Below are positions 19,282 to 29,107 of a stretch of DNA of 64,000 nt, piece by piece. The position numbers and the translations under genes were made by a program. The notes below the pieces were generated by a model. That model saw only the letters and a list, made by a program, of their open reading frames with translations, made no database searches and was not told the DNA's origin. Source of the stretch: JBALVT01 sp965262875. Its GTDB lineage: Bacteria; Pseudomonadota; Gammaproteobacteria; Pseudomonadales; Halieaceae. Where the stretch lies: contig OZ253569.1 in assembly GCA_965262875.1 (NCBI GenBank), forward strand, positions 5,084,001 to 5,148,000. Reading direction: 5' to 3'. Position 1 is the first letter of the stretch; each line of letters opens with the position of its first letter.

Positions 19282-19722
19282 ATGAATTGGAATGTATACC
19301 TCTCGGGCGAGATACACACTGATTGGAGACAGCGCATAGAACAGGGTTGTCATGAATATGATCTCCCAGTGACTTTCACTTCTGCCGTCACCGAGCACGA
19401 AGCCAGCGATGCCGCTGGTGACTTACTCGGTCCGGAGGAGAATAATTTTTGGCGTGATCACAAGTCCGCGAAAGTCAATGCGATTAGAACGAAATTGCTA
19501 ATAGAGAATTGCGATCTAGCGGTTGTGCGTTTCGGAGGCAAGTATAAGCAGTGGAATGCAGCGTTTGACGCAGGCTGCTGCTCCGCCTTTGGTACGCCCT
19601 ACATCACGCTTCATGACGAGAATATAATACATCCCCTGAAGGAGGTTGATGCTGCTGCCATGGTGTGGGCCACTACAGCCGAGCAAGTGGTAGAAATACT
19701 AAAATACGTTACCAGTAATTAG
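19282..19722 (+). CDS. YtoQ-family protein
   Basis: The 146-residue protein matches the YtoQ family: the opening WNVYLSGEIHTDWR, the LGPEENNFWRDHKSAKVNAIRT segment and VRFGGKYKQWNAAFDAG. The fold resembles nucleoside 2-deoxyribosyltransferases, but the activity is not established. It is a complete single gene, divergent from avtA with about 130 bases between. Confidence 0.88.
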   Translation: MNWNVYLSGEIHTDWRQRIEQGCHEYDLPVTFTSAVTEHEASDAAGDLLGPEENNFWRDHKSAKVNAIRTKLLIENCDLAVVRFGGKYKQWNAAFDAGCCSAFGTPYITLHDENIIHPLKEVDAAAMVWATTAEQVVEILKYVTSN

Positions 19723-19831
19723 CTTCGTAGGCGCGAGCGCAGTTGAAGATTGAGTTGTGCAATTCGAGGTATACTTCACTCAGATGAATATTGATTTTTA
19801 CAATTAATTGACAGTCATAGGTGCTCCAATC

Positions 19832-20227
19832 ATGAAAATTGCAATTACAATGTTGGTGATCGCGCATCTAGTTGCTGCGCTGTGGCACGGTGATTCTCAT
19901 TCCAGTCTCGAGATAATCCTACCCGGTGTAAAGAATGCTTTTATTTACGTGGTGATTATTGCCGGACCTTTGCTAGGCGTTGTTTTGTTGTGGACCAGGT
20001 CCCCAGCTATAGGAGCGGGTTTGGTTGCGGTGTGTATGGTCGGAGCGCTGGCATTTGGTGTGTATCACCATTATGTCCTGGTGTCTCCAGACAATATCGC
20101 CCATCTACCCGTTGGTGGGGCCGAGGCTCATACTCAGTTTATAGACAGCGCAGCAATGATAGCCATTCTGGAACTGGTATCTGCAATGTTCGGTTTCTAC
20201 GTATTGGGTCGCTCGCATGACAAGTAA
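19832..20227 (+). CDS. Small integral membrane protein
   Basis: From the ATG at 19832 the 131-residue product has four hydrophobic helices, about residues 1-17, 30-55, 60-85 and 110-128. Histidines lie in the first loop and at the helix ends (HLVAALWHGDSH, YHHYVL), which could bind a metal or heme. No family was recognised. It overlaps the VF530 gene by 11 bases, so the two are probably co-translated. Confidence 0.65.
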   Translation: MKIAITMLVIAHLVAALWHGDSHSSLEIILPGVKNAFIYVVIIAGPLLGVVLLWTRSPAIGAGLVAVCMVGALAFGVYHHYVLVSPDNIAHLPVGGAEAHTQFIDSAAMIAILELVSAMFGFYVLGRSHDK

Positions 20228-20462
20228 GCAGGACAACAATCCACTACATTGCCTTAGCCTCGAGCGAATTCTCACCCAGTTGGTTGAGCACCATGGCTGG
20301 GAAGAGCTGGCTTTAAGAATCAACATCAATAGCTTCAAGAGCGATCCATCGATTAAATCATCTTTGAAGTTTTTGCGTAAAACACAGTGGGCCAGAGATA
20401 AGGTTGAGACCTTGTACATTTCTACGTTTGATAAACCTTCTCCGTGGAACAAGAACCGATAG
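20217..20462 (+). CDS. VF530-family (DUF2132) DNA-binding protein
   Basis: The 81-residue protein contains the conserved LERILTQLVEHHGWEELA and DPSIKSSLKFLRKTQWAR segments. VF530 proteins are small helical proteins annotated as double-stranded DNA-binding; the cellular role is unknown. It overlaps the membrane protein upstream. Confidence 0.88.
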   Translation: MTSKQDNNPLHCLSLERILTQLVEHHGWEELALRININSFKSDPSIKSSLKFLRKTQWARDKVETLYISTFDKPSPWNKNR

Positions 20463-20604
20463 TTTGAGTTGTTAAACTTGGTGCCAGCGGCCTCAAGAGT
20501 CAACACAGCTTGATTAATGCCAAATGGCCACTTCTGGCCTATGATTGTATGGATAACAACTGGACCATTCGTCAAATAAGAAGTTTTCAACTTAGGAGAA
20601 CAAT

Positions 20605-20996
20605 ATGAATAAGTATGGAGCAGGGTTTTTTGGGACATTTTGGCTAGTTTTAGGCGGCTGTGGCAGCGCAGTTTTGGCCGCTGCATTCCCAGAACTCGGA
20701 ATTGGCTTATTGGGCGTTTCACTGGCCTTTGGTTTAACTGTACTGACAATGGCCTTCGCTATTGGTCATATCTCGGGCTGCCATCTCAACCCAGCGGTAT
20801 CGATAGGCCTGTGGGCCGGCGGGCGTTTTCCCGGCAACCAACTGCTACCTTATATTGTTGCCCAGGTTTTAGGCGGAATTGTCGCTGGCGGCGTTCTGTA
20901 TCTTATCGCCAGCGGAAAAGCGGGCTTTGAGTTATCGGCGGGCTTTGCTTCCTAGGCGCGGGGGTCTACCGTTTTATAGGTAAGGAAACCAGTTAG
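20605..20996 (+). pseudogene. aqpZ: Aquaporin Z with a large internal deletion
   Basis: The first 110 residues give the first half of an aquaporin with the first NPA motif (CHLNPAVSIG). The frame then stops at TAG (20953-20955). In the next frame the sequence continues directly as GAGVYRFIGKETS, the usual C-terminal end of AqpZ, with stop at 20996. The second NPA half, about 110 residues, has been deleted, so this cannot form a pore. An AGGAG ribosome-binding site is intact. Confidence 0.88.
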
Positions 20997-21037
20997 CGGC
21001 ATAACCCGCACTCTTTCATCCAGAGCAGGGAATAGCG

Positions 21038-21547
21038 ATGGGTAGTTTAGGACATCGTAGAGCGGTATGCATAATCGTGTCGCTCGGTTTTATCACCGCT
21101 TGCGATTATTCAGATTTCGCAGGCCACGACCGCAGCGACCGATTTTGGGATAAGCGGCCCTGTGTGATCGGCTGCATTTATGCAGCCAACGACGATTTTC
21201 GAAAAATGCCGAGCAGGCAAGCAAGGCCTAATTTTACGCTTCGGGATAGACCCGGCAGAGGCAATACTCCATTTAACTTAAATAGAGCTTCCAGGCCGGA
21301 TGCTAATGCAGATGGGCCAGGACCAAAAAGACTGGTCAGGAGCTTCCACACAAGCACCGGCGGCAGCAACCTTTCAGTCACGCATTACGAATACCATGCT
21401 TACAACGATAGAAATGTGCGGCTTGCGTTTGAAGCCAGGACGCCTGCCAATGAAGTTCTTTACACCTATCATCTAAGCTACGAAGATGAGGCGTGCACAG
21501 CGCCCATCGATAAGTACAATTTTTTTGGGGATTGTCAGCTCCCATAG
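21038..21547 (+). CDS. Hypothetical secreted protein or lipoprotein
   Basis: The 169-residue product has an N-terminal hydrophobic stretch ending in FITACDYSD, a possible lipobox with cysteine at about residue 22. The middle is arginine- and proline-rich and the C-terminal half has two or three further cysteines (DEACTAPI, GDCQLP) that could pair. No family was recognised. The position just after the aquaporin remnant suggests nothing about function. Confidence 0.5.
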   Translation: MGSLGHRRAVCIIVSLGFITACDYSDFAGHDRSDRFWDKRPCVIGCIYAANDDFRKMPSRQARPNFTLRDRPGRGNTPFNLNRASRPDANADGPGPKRLVRSFHTSTGGSNLSVTHYEYHAYNDRNVRLAFEARTPANEVLYTYHLSYEDEACTAPIDKYNFFGDCQLP

Positions 21548-21593
21548 ATAATACCAAACCACCTTGGATATCGGTGATCGCAGGAGAAACACA

Positions 21594-22289
21594 ATGCCGC
21601 TGGAAGTAATTGGTGCCGGGTTTGGCCGCACGGGAACGAACTCGCTGCAGACTGCGCTCCATGAATTGGGTTATGGCCAATGCCACCATATGTACGAGGT
21701 ACTTCCCAATATCCAACAGATTGAATATTTTCTCGCCGCTGCAAAGGGCGAAAAAATGGATTGGGAAGCAGTATTTGAAGGCTTCGACGCAGCGGTAGAT
21801 TGGCCGTCCAGCAAATACTACAAAGAGTTGGCAGAGCATTACCCTCAGGCCAAGATAATACTGAGCGTGCGTGAATCCGGGGGTTGGTATAAGAGCACAA
21901 GAGAAACGCTCTACGAAATCAGCAATAGTTTTCCCCGTTGGATGATCGCTTTGATCCCACGCGTGAGGAAAACAAGAGCGATGATCAATGCCACAGTTTG
22001 GGATGGTATTTTTGATGGCAGGTTTGCGGATAAGGACCACGCGATTAAAGTGTTTGAGGAAAATATTCAGGAGGTTAAACGCACCATACCGGAACAGCAG
22101 TTACTCATTCACGAAGCGAAAGATGGCTGGGAACCCCTGTGTGAATTTTTGAACAAACCTGTGCCTGCAACCCCTTACCCGCGAGTCAATGATTCCGCCG
22201 ATGTGTTCAAGCGGGTTAAGATGTTGAAGCGTTTGCAGTTGGTGCCTTGGGTATTGGCTGCGGCGCTAGTTATCTTCTTTTTAGTTTGA
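21594..22289 (+). CDS. Sulfotransferase-like P-loop protein with C-terminal membrane anchor
   Basis: This 231-residue protein is of the Sulfotransfer_4 type. The start at 21594 is chosen because AGGAGAAAC precedes it and the family begins immediately with VIGAGFGRTGTNSLQTAL, the nucleotide-binding loop. A second segment LSVRESGGWYKS matches the 3'-phosphate site. The last 20 residues (LVPWVLAAALVIFFLV) form a single membrane helix, so the enzyme is probably tail-anchored. It is unrelated in detail to the larger sulfotransferase at 12537. Confidence 0.8.
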   Translation: MPLEVIGAGFGRTGTNSLQTALHELGYGQCHHMYEVLPNIQQIEYFLAAAKGEKMDWEAVFEGFDAAVDWPSSKYYKELAEHYPQAKIILSVRESGGWYKSTRETLYEISNSFPRWMIALIPRVRKTRAMINATVWDGIFDGRFADKDHAIKVFEENIQEVKRTIPEQQLLIHEAKDGWEPLCEFLNKPVPATPYPRVNDSADVFKRVKMLKRLQLVPWVLAAALVIFFLV

Positions 22290-22383
22290 GCGCCCCATAC
22301 CTTCCTCACGCGGAACACAGCATTTTCGTGGTATTGTTTCTAAAAGAATAATCGCAATTTAACGACATCGGCGGATATCAACC

Positions 22384-23346
22384 GTGACCAAGAAATTGAC
22401 TGAACCACCGGGTAACACCGGAGGAACATTCCTCGACTTTCCACTGGCATTAAACCTTGAAGATTTAGAGGCAGACTTTGCCATCCTCGGAATTCCGTTT
22501 GGCATGCCCTACGACGGGTCCTCAGTACCTAACGACCAGAGCACAGCCCCCGATATTATCCGTCACACACCGTCAAAGGAGGATATCGAATACACGAAAA
22601 GCCACTTCGATTGGGATCTCGGCGGCCACCTGTTTGATGGCAAGGACATCAAGGTCGTTGACTGTGGCAACGTATGCGCAGACCCCAGTGATCACAAAGT
22701 ACATTACCGCAATGCCGAACTTGCAGCCCAGAAGATTTTCGCAAGCGGCGCGATTCTAGTCTCCCTGGGTGGCGACCACGGCATTCCCATTCCGGTGTTG
22801 CGAGCGCTTGAGGTCTTCAATGAGCCCATAACACTAGTTCATGTAGATGCACACCTGGACTGGCGCCACGAAGTTAACGGCGAGACAGAAGGGTATTCCA
22901 GCCCTATACGGCGAGCCTCCGAAATGCGATGGATTGGGGGCATCGTACAGATAGGGTTGCGGGGAATTGGTAGTGCACGAGCAGGCGAAGTTGAGGAAGC
23001 TCGTGCCCATGGAGCCGATCTGATTTCGGCCTACGAAATGCACGACGTCGGTATGGACGCGGTGCTCGATCGCATCCCCGACGGTGGCCCCTTCTATTTG
23101 ACCATTGACGCTGACGGCATCGATCCAACCATAATGCCCGCGGTGATGGCCCAGACCCCCGGTGGCTTAGACTGGGTTCAAACTCGGAAGCTTATACACG
23201 GACTGGTTAAAAAAGGCCGCGTTGTCGGAATGGACCTGGTTGAAATAGCGCCAAAACATGATGTAGGCAATATCACCATGATTCTTGCAGAGAGACTCAT
23301 CTGCAACTTTATTGGCGCGTCGATACGCGCAGGACACGGCAGATGA
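22384..23346 (+). CDS. Agmatinase/ureohydrolase-family enzyme
   Basis: This manganese-dependent ureohydrolase of 320 residues has the metal-binding motifs GGDHGIP, VHVDAHLDW and TIDADGIDP in the expected order. The family includes agmatinase, guanidinobutyrase and guanidinopropionase, and the substrate cannot be set from motifs alone. Translation begins at GTG. The stop overlaps the start of the following MFS transporter gene (ATGA), implying that the transporter imports the substrate or exports the product. Confidence 0.87.
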   Translation: MTKKLTEPPGNTGGTFLDFPLALNLEDLEADFAILGIPFGMPYDGSSVPNDQSTAPDIIRHTPSKEDIEYTKSHFDWDLGGHLFDGKDIKVVDCGNVCADPSDHKVHYRNAELAAQKIFASGAILVSLGGDHGIPIPVLRALEVFNEPITLVHVDAHLDWRHEVNGETEGYSSPIRRASEMRWIGGIVQIGLRGIGSARAGEVEEARAHGADLISAYEMHDVGMDAVLDRIPDGGPFYLTIDADGIDPTIMPAVMAQTPGGLDWVQTRKLIHGLVKKGRVVGMDLVEIAPKHDVGNITMILAERLICNFIGASIRAGHGR

Positions 23347-24593
23347 CACTACAATCGGATAGGTTCCGTCACTGGCTCACAATGATTGTGCTGAGCATAT
23401 CGGGTGGTGTCATATTTTACCTGCCCTTCTTACAAGAGGTGTACTACAAGCCACTGGCCGACGCACTGGATCTCGACAATGCCCAGGTGGGCTCACTAAT
23501 GAGTGCATTTGGTGTAACCGCAATGCTTTCCTACGTGCCGGGCGGGTGGATGGCAGACCGGGTTTCACCGCGCAAGTTACTGACATCCTCACTGCTATTG
23601 ACCGGTGGCTCGGGTCTGTATTTTGCTACCTTTCCCAGCTATGCCATTAGCCTTGCCCTTCACGCGCTTTGGGGTGTGACGATCACGCTGCTTTTTTGGG
23701 GCGCGATGATACGAGTGACTCGTAACTGGGCTCCAGCCAAACAACAGGGTAGGGCGTTCGGTATTCTCGAAACTGGCCGTGGATTTGGCGAGGTGCTCAG
23801 CTCCATGGCTATTTTGGCGGTGTTTGGGCTGCTTGGCAGCGATAAGTTCGCGCTATCTATGGTGATCGTACAATTCTCAGTGCTTATTTTTGTGCTTGGA
23901 ATTCTCGCCTGGTTCACGATTGGCGATGAGGCGGGCGGCCAGAACGCAACAGATGATCAGCCCAAAGTGGGCTTAAAGGATATTATCGCAGTAATGAAAA
24001 TGCCGGCGGTCTGGTTGATCGCTATTGTCATTCTCTCGGGGTATTGCGCCTATTGGGGTACGTTTCGGTTTACCTCCTATTCATCGGATATATTTTTGAT
24101 GAGTGTAACCATGGCCGCCGCACTGAGCGTGGGAAAGTTGTGGATGAAGCCGATAGCGGCTTTAAGTGCCGGTTTTATCTCCGATAAATTTGGTGTGGCA
24201 AAATCAGTCGCTTTTTTGTTTGTGGTGCTGATAACGTCGTTTTCCACCTTCGCCGTAATGCCCGGGCTGCCCTCCTTATTGCCAATGATGATAGTGAATG
24301 TAGCCATTGCATCACTGGCCATTTTTGCCATGCGGGGCATTTACTTTGCGTTACTGGAGGAGGGAGGTATTCCACTTAGCGTAACAGGCACTGCTGCCGG
24401 CATTGTGTCGGTCGTTGGATTCACACCGGATATTTTCATGCCGCTTTTGGGCGGTGTACTGCTAGATCGTTTTCCCGGGCAGGAGGGTTACCGAATTTTC
24501 TTTTTTACGGTGGCCGGGATCTGTGTGGTGGGTTTGGGGGCGACGTTGCTTTTGTATCGTCAGATTAGCAACAATCAAAGGTTGGAGAATTAG
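23343..24593 (+). CDS. MFS transporter
   Basis: This 416-residue major facilitator protein has about 12 predicted membrane helices. It shows the loop 2-3 motif GGWMADRVSPRKLL and a long central loop (EAGGQNATDDQPK) near residue 200. It is translationally coupled to the ureohydrolase and so is likely a carrier for a guanidino compound or its product (inference). The gene appears intact. Confidence 0.87.
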   Translation: MTLQSDRFRHWLTMIVLSISGGVIFYLPFLQEVYYKPLADALDLDNAQVGSLMSAFGVTAMLSYVPGGWMADRVSPRKLLTSSLLLTGGSGLYFATFPSYAISLALHALWGVTITLLFWGAMIRVTRNWAPAKQQGRAFGILETGRGFGEVLSSMAILAVFGLLGSDKFALSMVIVQFSVLIFVLGILAWFTIGDEAGGQNATDDQPKVGLKDIIAVMKMPAVWLIAIVILSGYCAYWGTFRFTSYSSDIFLMSVTMAAALSVGKLWMKPIAALSAGFISDKFGVAKSVAFLFVVLITSFSTFAVMPGLPSLLPMMIVNVAIASLAIFAMRGIYFALLEEGGIPLSVTGTAAGIVSVVGFTPDIFMPLLGGVLLDRFPGQEGYRIFFFTVAGICVVGLGATLLLYRQISNNQRLEN

Positions 24594-24613
24594 CGGTGCT
24601 GCAGAGATGGGAA

Positions 24614-25288
24614 TCATTCACTGCTTGCTAAGTACTTCTTGCGACGTTCTTCCATAGCACTGCGCTGCTCTTCAACCGTATTCTGATAGCCACTACTCGT
24701 TGCGCGCTTCGGAGGTTTACTCGGTGAGGCGATTGTAGCTATTGGACTCGATGAAGGGCGTGGAGAGTTCACGCTCTGTTTGCTGGCGTCGAACTCGTAG
24801 AGTTTTAGTGTTTCCAATACTGACCCCCTGTCTATCACAACTTCTTTCTCATTGACGACATATAGCATGACACCATCGGTGATGGACTGCCGTAAAAATA
24901 TGCGTTTGGTTTCTCCCTTCTCGGTTTTAATCACCGCACTGGAAAATTCCGCATCGCTAGTGAACGTGCCGATCAACTGAAGATCCAAGGCGGTTTCGGG
25001 AAGAGCTTCGATACTCAACTTGGTAGGGGTACTCTCGGGTACGCCAAAGAAATCCCAGTGTGTCCCGGCAAGCGGAGGATATGTTGTTTTACTATCTGGT
25101 TTAGCAATAACGGTGTTTGGGGATTGTGGGGTGTTCGACTCCGCAGCCAATGTCAGCTGAAGTTCTTGCTTGCGAAAATCGACAATTCCCATTGTTAGAC
25201 CAGCTGCCAAAACCAGTGCGCTAGCAAAGTACCATGCTTCATCGGAGCGCAGCAGGTGAAGCGCCTTTTTTGAAAACGATTCGCTCAT
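24614..25288 (-). CDS. gspC: Type II secretion inner-membrane protein GspC (short, no PDZ)
   Basis: The 224-residue protein has a cytoplasmic N-terminus, one membrane helix (residues about 18-36) and a periplasmic homology region with HWDFFGVPES and DLQLIGTFTSDAEFSSAVI. In GspC this region contacts the secretin GspD. The usual PDZ or coiled-coil C-terminal domain is replaced by a serine/proline-rich tail and a short charged helix. It is the last gene of the gsp operon instead of the first, 24 bases after the Ig-like lipoprotein. Confidence 0.8.
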   Translation of the reverse strand: MSESFSKKALHLLRSDEAWYFASALVLAAGLTMGIVDFRKQELQLTLAAESNTPQSPNTVIAKPDSKTTYPPLAGTHWDFFGVPESTPTKLSIEALPETALDLQLIGTFTSDAEFSSAVIKTEKGETKRIFLRQSITDGVMLYVVNEKEVVIDRGSVLETLKLYEFDASKQSVNSPRPSSSPIATIASPSKPPKRATSSGYQNTVEEQRSAMEERRKKYLASSE

Positions 25289-25312
25289 TTGCAGTAATAG
25301 TCCCGGATGATG

Positions 25313-27553
25313 TTAACTCCCCCCAGCCGAACAAAAAGCAGGTGCCGGCTGAATCGAGCAAGCATCAACTCTACAAGCTATGGAATAGGTTTCCACCGTC
25401 GAAGTCCCTATACCTGGAACTGATACAGTGACATCTATGTTGCCCGATACAATTGCATCATTTGTACCGCCTTTCACCGTGATCGAAAATATGGAAGGCT
25501 CAAGAGAGTTTCTGTTTCCCACGCTAAAACTCTGTGCTCCGGATAGTGTGCAGCTGGTTGAGGATACCTCTACTGTTGTGCCATTGGGCAGTTTACCGTT
25601 AAACACATCCGAGGCGTAAAACAGGAATGAGCGGTCAACACTGCTAACGGTTATTGAATTTAGTGGGCTTTTTCCCCTGAACGTTCCACTGTAAAACGCG
25701 CCGTAAGGTTCACTTCCGGACATCAATAGAACAACGTTGTCACTCACCGTCACCGGTAAGTGGGCACAGTTACCTTCGGCTATCGACTGGCCAGAACACA
25801 AGCTGCCATTGTAGTCACCGTTTTCCTTTGTGTAGCTACCACTATTGTCCTTATCAATGAAAGTTTCTTCGTTTCCGCCGGGTTCTACGCAATCGGGATA
25901 GCAGCTGCCTAACGTTGTTTCGTTGCCAAACTCGCCATCTTCATTGTGATCCAGAAACGCCTCAGGTAGATCCACAAATGACTCGCCAGTGTCATAGAGG
26001 CCATTGGCGTTTGCGTCTATAAACGATTCATCACCTGCGGTGTAGGCCTGTATTGTGCTGCGCCCGCCAATCGGGTGCCCGAGAAAATCCGGGCAGGGCT
26101 TACCGCGGCTATTCCCACCGCTGGGGCAATCCGTGTTGAGCAGCGTTCGGACCAGGCCAGGATTGCCGTCGTCATCGGTAAAGCTTGAGAACAGAGGTCT
26201 GCGAGGGTCCTGACTTCTCCATGGCACAGAGCACACACCGCCATCGGTAGTGCAGCTTGCTGTAACTCTTCCGTATTCAGTTCGGAAAAATACCACGGTA
26301 CCGTCTGGCACTGGGCTGTTGAATCGATCAGCGGCGCTTACCAAGATGGTCGCAGTTATCCCATCATTAGTCTCTCCTCCTGGGTTTAAGATATCTGCGG
26401 CTACCGAAAAAGAACTTTGATCTGGGCGTCCACTACTGATGAGAATGTCTTCGGAGATAGCAGTTATGTTGCCTGAATCTGCAGTTAAGGTGGCTGTTAC
26501 ACGTACAGCGGTTGGAATGCTACCGGAAAAAATACGGGTGACGGCGGTTCCCTCAGCATCAGTTCGGGCAGAATCGGTTTCCAAGCCGATTCCCCCCACC
26601 GTGCTCGACAAGCCAAACGTCACGGGAACATTCGAAGCGGGGTCCCCATTTGTATCCGTCACCGTAAAGGTAATCAATGTGTTGTCGGGCAAGGTGTTGC
26701 TGTTCGAATCGATTAAGCCCAGGGTCGGAAAGTCAGCGTCGGTATAACGAATGGCGACTGCACCCAATGTCTGTATTTCGACCTGACCTTCGGCGGTGTG
26801 GCCCACCAAGCCGGCGATTTCGACTTGAATAACATCTGAGCCTGTGCAGCCTTCAGCGAGGTACACTGCCGTGGCTTCTCCTTCTAGGGTGTATTCAACA
26901 CGTCCTATCGATGCCAGTGGTGGCATACTACTGGTGCAGTCGCTTGTAAACATGGGTGGGAAATCTCGCCCCAATGGATTACCTAAGGCGTCGAGAATTG
27001 ATACTGAAAGTACGGTTTCGCCCCCTGCGGAAATCGAGGGTGCCAGTATATCGATCGTGCCCCGTGAAAAAATGCCATTACGTGTGCTGCCAATGGATAC
27101 CGGCGCTTTTTCGACCGTGAAAAATACATCCAGTGTTTCATCCAGGTGAGATACGGTGATTGTTCCGGCGGTACCTGGTAATTCATCGAACACTGCGAGC
27201 TCAACGGTGACCTCGCCGTTGCCGTTTGTCAGCGTGTCACCGGTCGATGAGTTTAGCGTGCCCAAAGTGGATGACAGGCTGACAATGTTTTGTGCTATGG
27301 CTCGATTTCTGCCGTTTTTTAATGTCACCCGAATCGTGAGAGGCTCCAGCGAGTTAATCGAGTTCGTCGATTGCCCCGTCACCGTGTTTAGCGTTTCGAC
27401 CGCCAGGACAATCTGATCTTCCAACGCGACTCCCTCCATATTGGCTGGGTCAGAAAAAGTGTTGTCACTACTTCCAGACCCACCGCCGCAGGCAGTGAGT
27501 AGCGTCAACAGCACTAAATAAGCCGCGGTTTTGATCACTTGGGGACGTAACAT
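25313..27553 (-). CDS. Large Ig-like (Big-domain) lipoprotein embedded in the gsp operon
   Basis: This lipoprotein of about 746 residues starts at 27553, where AAGGA precedes the ATG. The signal peptide ends in LLTACGGGSGS, a strong lipobox. The body holds several bacterial Ig-like (Big_1/invasin-type) repeats, recognisable by segments such as NGRNRAIAQNIVSLSSTLG and TDTNGDPASNVPVTFGLSS. Near residues 520-580 there are acidic D-X-N-X-D loops (DANANGLYDTGESF, DKDNSGSY) like calcium-binding EF-hand or dockerin loops. Paired cysteines occur in the C-terminal half. Its place between gspK and gspC suggests it is a secreted substrate or a surface part of the secretion machine (inference). Confidence 0.75.
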   Translation of the reverse strand: MLRPQVIKTAAYLVLLTLLTACGGGSGSSDNTFSDPANMEGVALEDQIVLAVETLNTVTGQSTNSINSLEPLTIRVTLKNGRNRAIAQNIVSLSSTLGTLNSSTGDTLTNGNGEVTVELAVFDELPGTAGTITVSHLDETLDVFFTVEKAPVSIGSTRNGIFSRGTIDILAPSISAGGETVLSVSILDALGNPLGRDFPPMFTSDCTSSMPPLASIGRVEYTLEGEATAVYLAEGCTGSDVIQVEIAGLVGHTAEGQVEIQTLGAVAIRYTDADFPTLGLIDSNSNTLPDNTLITFTVTDTNGDPASNVPVTFGLSSTVGGIGLETDSARTDAEGTAVTRIFSGSIPTAVRVTATLTADSGNITAISEDILISSGRPDQSSFSVAADILNPGGETNDGITATILVSAADRFNSPVPDGTVVFFRTEYGRVTASCTTDGGVCSVPWRSQDPRRPLFSSFTDDDGNPGLVRTLLNTDCPSGGNSRGKPCPDFLGHPIGGRSTIQAYTAGDESFIDANANGLYDTGESFVDLPEAFLDHNEDGEFGNETTLGSCYPDCVEPGGNEETFIDKDNSGSYTKENGDYNGSLCSGQSIAEGNCAHLPVTVSDNVVLLMSGSEPYGAFYSGTFRGKSPLNSITVSSVDRSFLFYASDVFNGKLPNGTTVEVSSTSCTLSGAQSFSVGNRNSLEPSIFSITVKGGTNDAIVSGNIDVTVSVPGIGTSTVETYSIACRVDACSIQPAPAFCSAGGS

Positions 27554-27582
27554 GGGGTCATCCTTTTCCATAGTAATGGGGC

Positions 27583-28530
27583 CTAGAGTTCTGCAATCTC
27601 TGGCGGTGTGGTCAACGGCGAAAATTCCAGTGCGCGTCGATATACCAAATGGGTTTCACCTGTGGTCAGATCTAACTGCATCACTGATTGCAACGCGCGT
27701 TGTGATGTTTCGTGAGAGACGATTGTGTTCACGGCAAAGTACTGCGATGTTGCCCCCACTGGAATGCCGCCTCGGCTCAGTGCACTGATCACAGGGTCAA
27801 CTGATGTTAGTGGCGTGACGCTTCGATCGGGACGCTGCCGGAGAGCCACAAATTTATTCAACGCGTCATGAGGGAGGTTCGGCGCTATTGCGCGCAGTAA
27901 AGCCACCGATGCCGTGTTGTAGTTGACGGTAGTGCCCCGGGGTAGTGCCGTAAACGCATGCGCGATAATTGCAGTTTCTAGCTGGTTCGCATCACCGGCG
28001 CTTACGATGTTATTCATTGCTTGAAACAGAACCGAGTAATCGGAAGTGCCGCTACCGCCTTTGGCGTTGTCTATAGTGCCAAGTTCCCGCAGGAGATCGA
28101 GGCATACATTGGGCGGAAGCGTTAGCTCCTGACAGTAGTTGGTATAAGCGAGGAATAAGGGTTCCGCGACAGGGTGTTCTTTTGTCGATATTAAATTCGA
28201 TAGGTTGAATCGGCCCTGAAGGTCTTTAAGGCTTATGTTGACATCGACATAGAAATTCTCGCGCTCGGATATCTTCGGTAATCCAGGTAATCCAGGCAGG
28301 GCGGTTGGCGCCAAGTTTCCATTTTCTTGATAAGCGTTGGTCAAGGCGGCCATCGCCAGGGCTTCACCTTGCAAGGCGGCATAGTAGAGGGCGTGATGAA
28401 GGCGACGGTTCTCGCTGTCTCGCGTTGCCCCCTGCGTAAGATTCGCCAAGGTTAGGCTCAAACCACTGACAACGGCCATAATCATTAAGACTATAATTAA
28501 GACTACGCCTGATTCGGCTTCGCGGAGCAT
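27583..28530 (-). CDS. gspK: Type II secretion minor pseudopilin GspK
   Basis: From the ATG at 28530 the prepilin leader MLREAESG is followed by VVLIIVLMIMAVVSGL. As usual for GspK, the glutamate at position +5 is absent. The soluble domain includes the GspK-specific NLSNLIS segment and a C-terminal SAM-like region. With GspI and GspJ it forms the tip of the pseudopilus. The start lies one base past the gspJ stop. The Ig-like lipoprotein gene follows. Confidence 0.88.
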   Translation of the reverse strand: MLREAESGVVLIIVLMIMAVVSGLSLTLANLTQGATRDSENRRLHHALYYAALQGEALAMAALTNAYQENGNLAPTALPGLPGLPKISERENFYVDVNISLKDLQGRFNLSNLISTKEHPVAEPLFLAYTNYCQELTLPPNVCLDLLRELGTIDNAKGGSGTSDYSVLFQAMNNIVSAGDANQLETAIIAHAFTALPRGTTVNYNTASVALLRAIAPNLPHDALNKFVALRQRPDRSVTPLTSVDPVISALSRGGIPVGATSQYFAVNTIVSHETSQRALQSVMQLDLTTGETHLVYRRALEFSPLTTPPEIAEL

Positions 28531-28531
28531 A

Positions 28532-29107
28532 TTAACGAACACCGAATTCGAGAGTAACTTTGCCCAACTCTATATCTTCAACTGTGATCTGCAAAGAAGA
28601 GGGCAGTTGGTTGGGCGATGCACTGTTGTCTTGTCCCTGTGTAATTTTTATGAGCGAGATACCTCCGAACCCAAAGGCATCATTGCGGTCTCGAATCCCC
28701 AGATCGTTATAAACCTTAGTTCTTTCAAGAGTACTTGCCGGTCCTTCACCTGTTTTGCTGCGGTACATTGTGGCAGTTTCGTCGAACATCAAAAATGAAG
28801 TTCGACTTGGGCCCGGAATGAACAGGCTTAACTGCTTCCCCGATTTTAGGTGAAGTGCGGAGAGCTGGGAACGATCGTTAGTTGCGGGAACGCGGACAAT
28901 ACCATGTAGGTCATGTCTTAAAGACCATTGCAAATCTTGCAAGGGTTGAAGCTTCGACTGGATTCTTTTGACGGTGGATAGCGCCTCAGCGCTGGCTGCC
29001 AGTACTTGATAGGCACCCGCGCTGATGACCACTGAAATCGAAATGGCCAGAAGTAATTCCAGCAGCGTAAATCCGCCATGTTGAACACTAGCGTGCCGCT
29101 GTTGCAT
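28532..29107 (-). CDS. gspJ: Type II secretion minor pseudopilin GspJ
   Basis: The prepilin cleavage site is GGFTLLELLLAISISVV, with glutamate at +5, after a 12-residue leader. Total length is 191 residues, typical for GspJ. It overlaps gspI by 20 bases. It is expected at the pseudopilus tip with GspI and GspK. Confidence 0.88.
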   Translation of the reverse strand: MQQRHASVQHGGFTLLELLLAISISVVISAGAYQVLAASAEALSTVKRIQSKLQPLQDLQWSLRHDLHGIVRVPATNDRSQLSALHLKSGKQLSLFIPGPSRTSFLMFDETATMYRSKTGEGPASTLERTKVYNDLGIRDRNDAFGFGGISLIKITQGQDNSASPNQLPSSLQITVEDIELGKVTLEFGVR

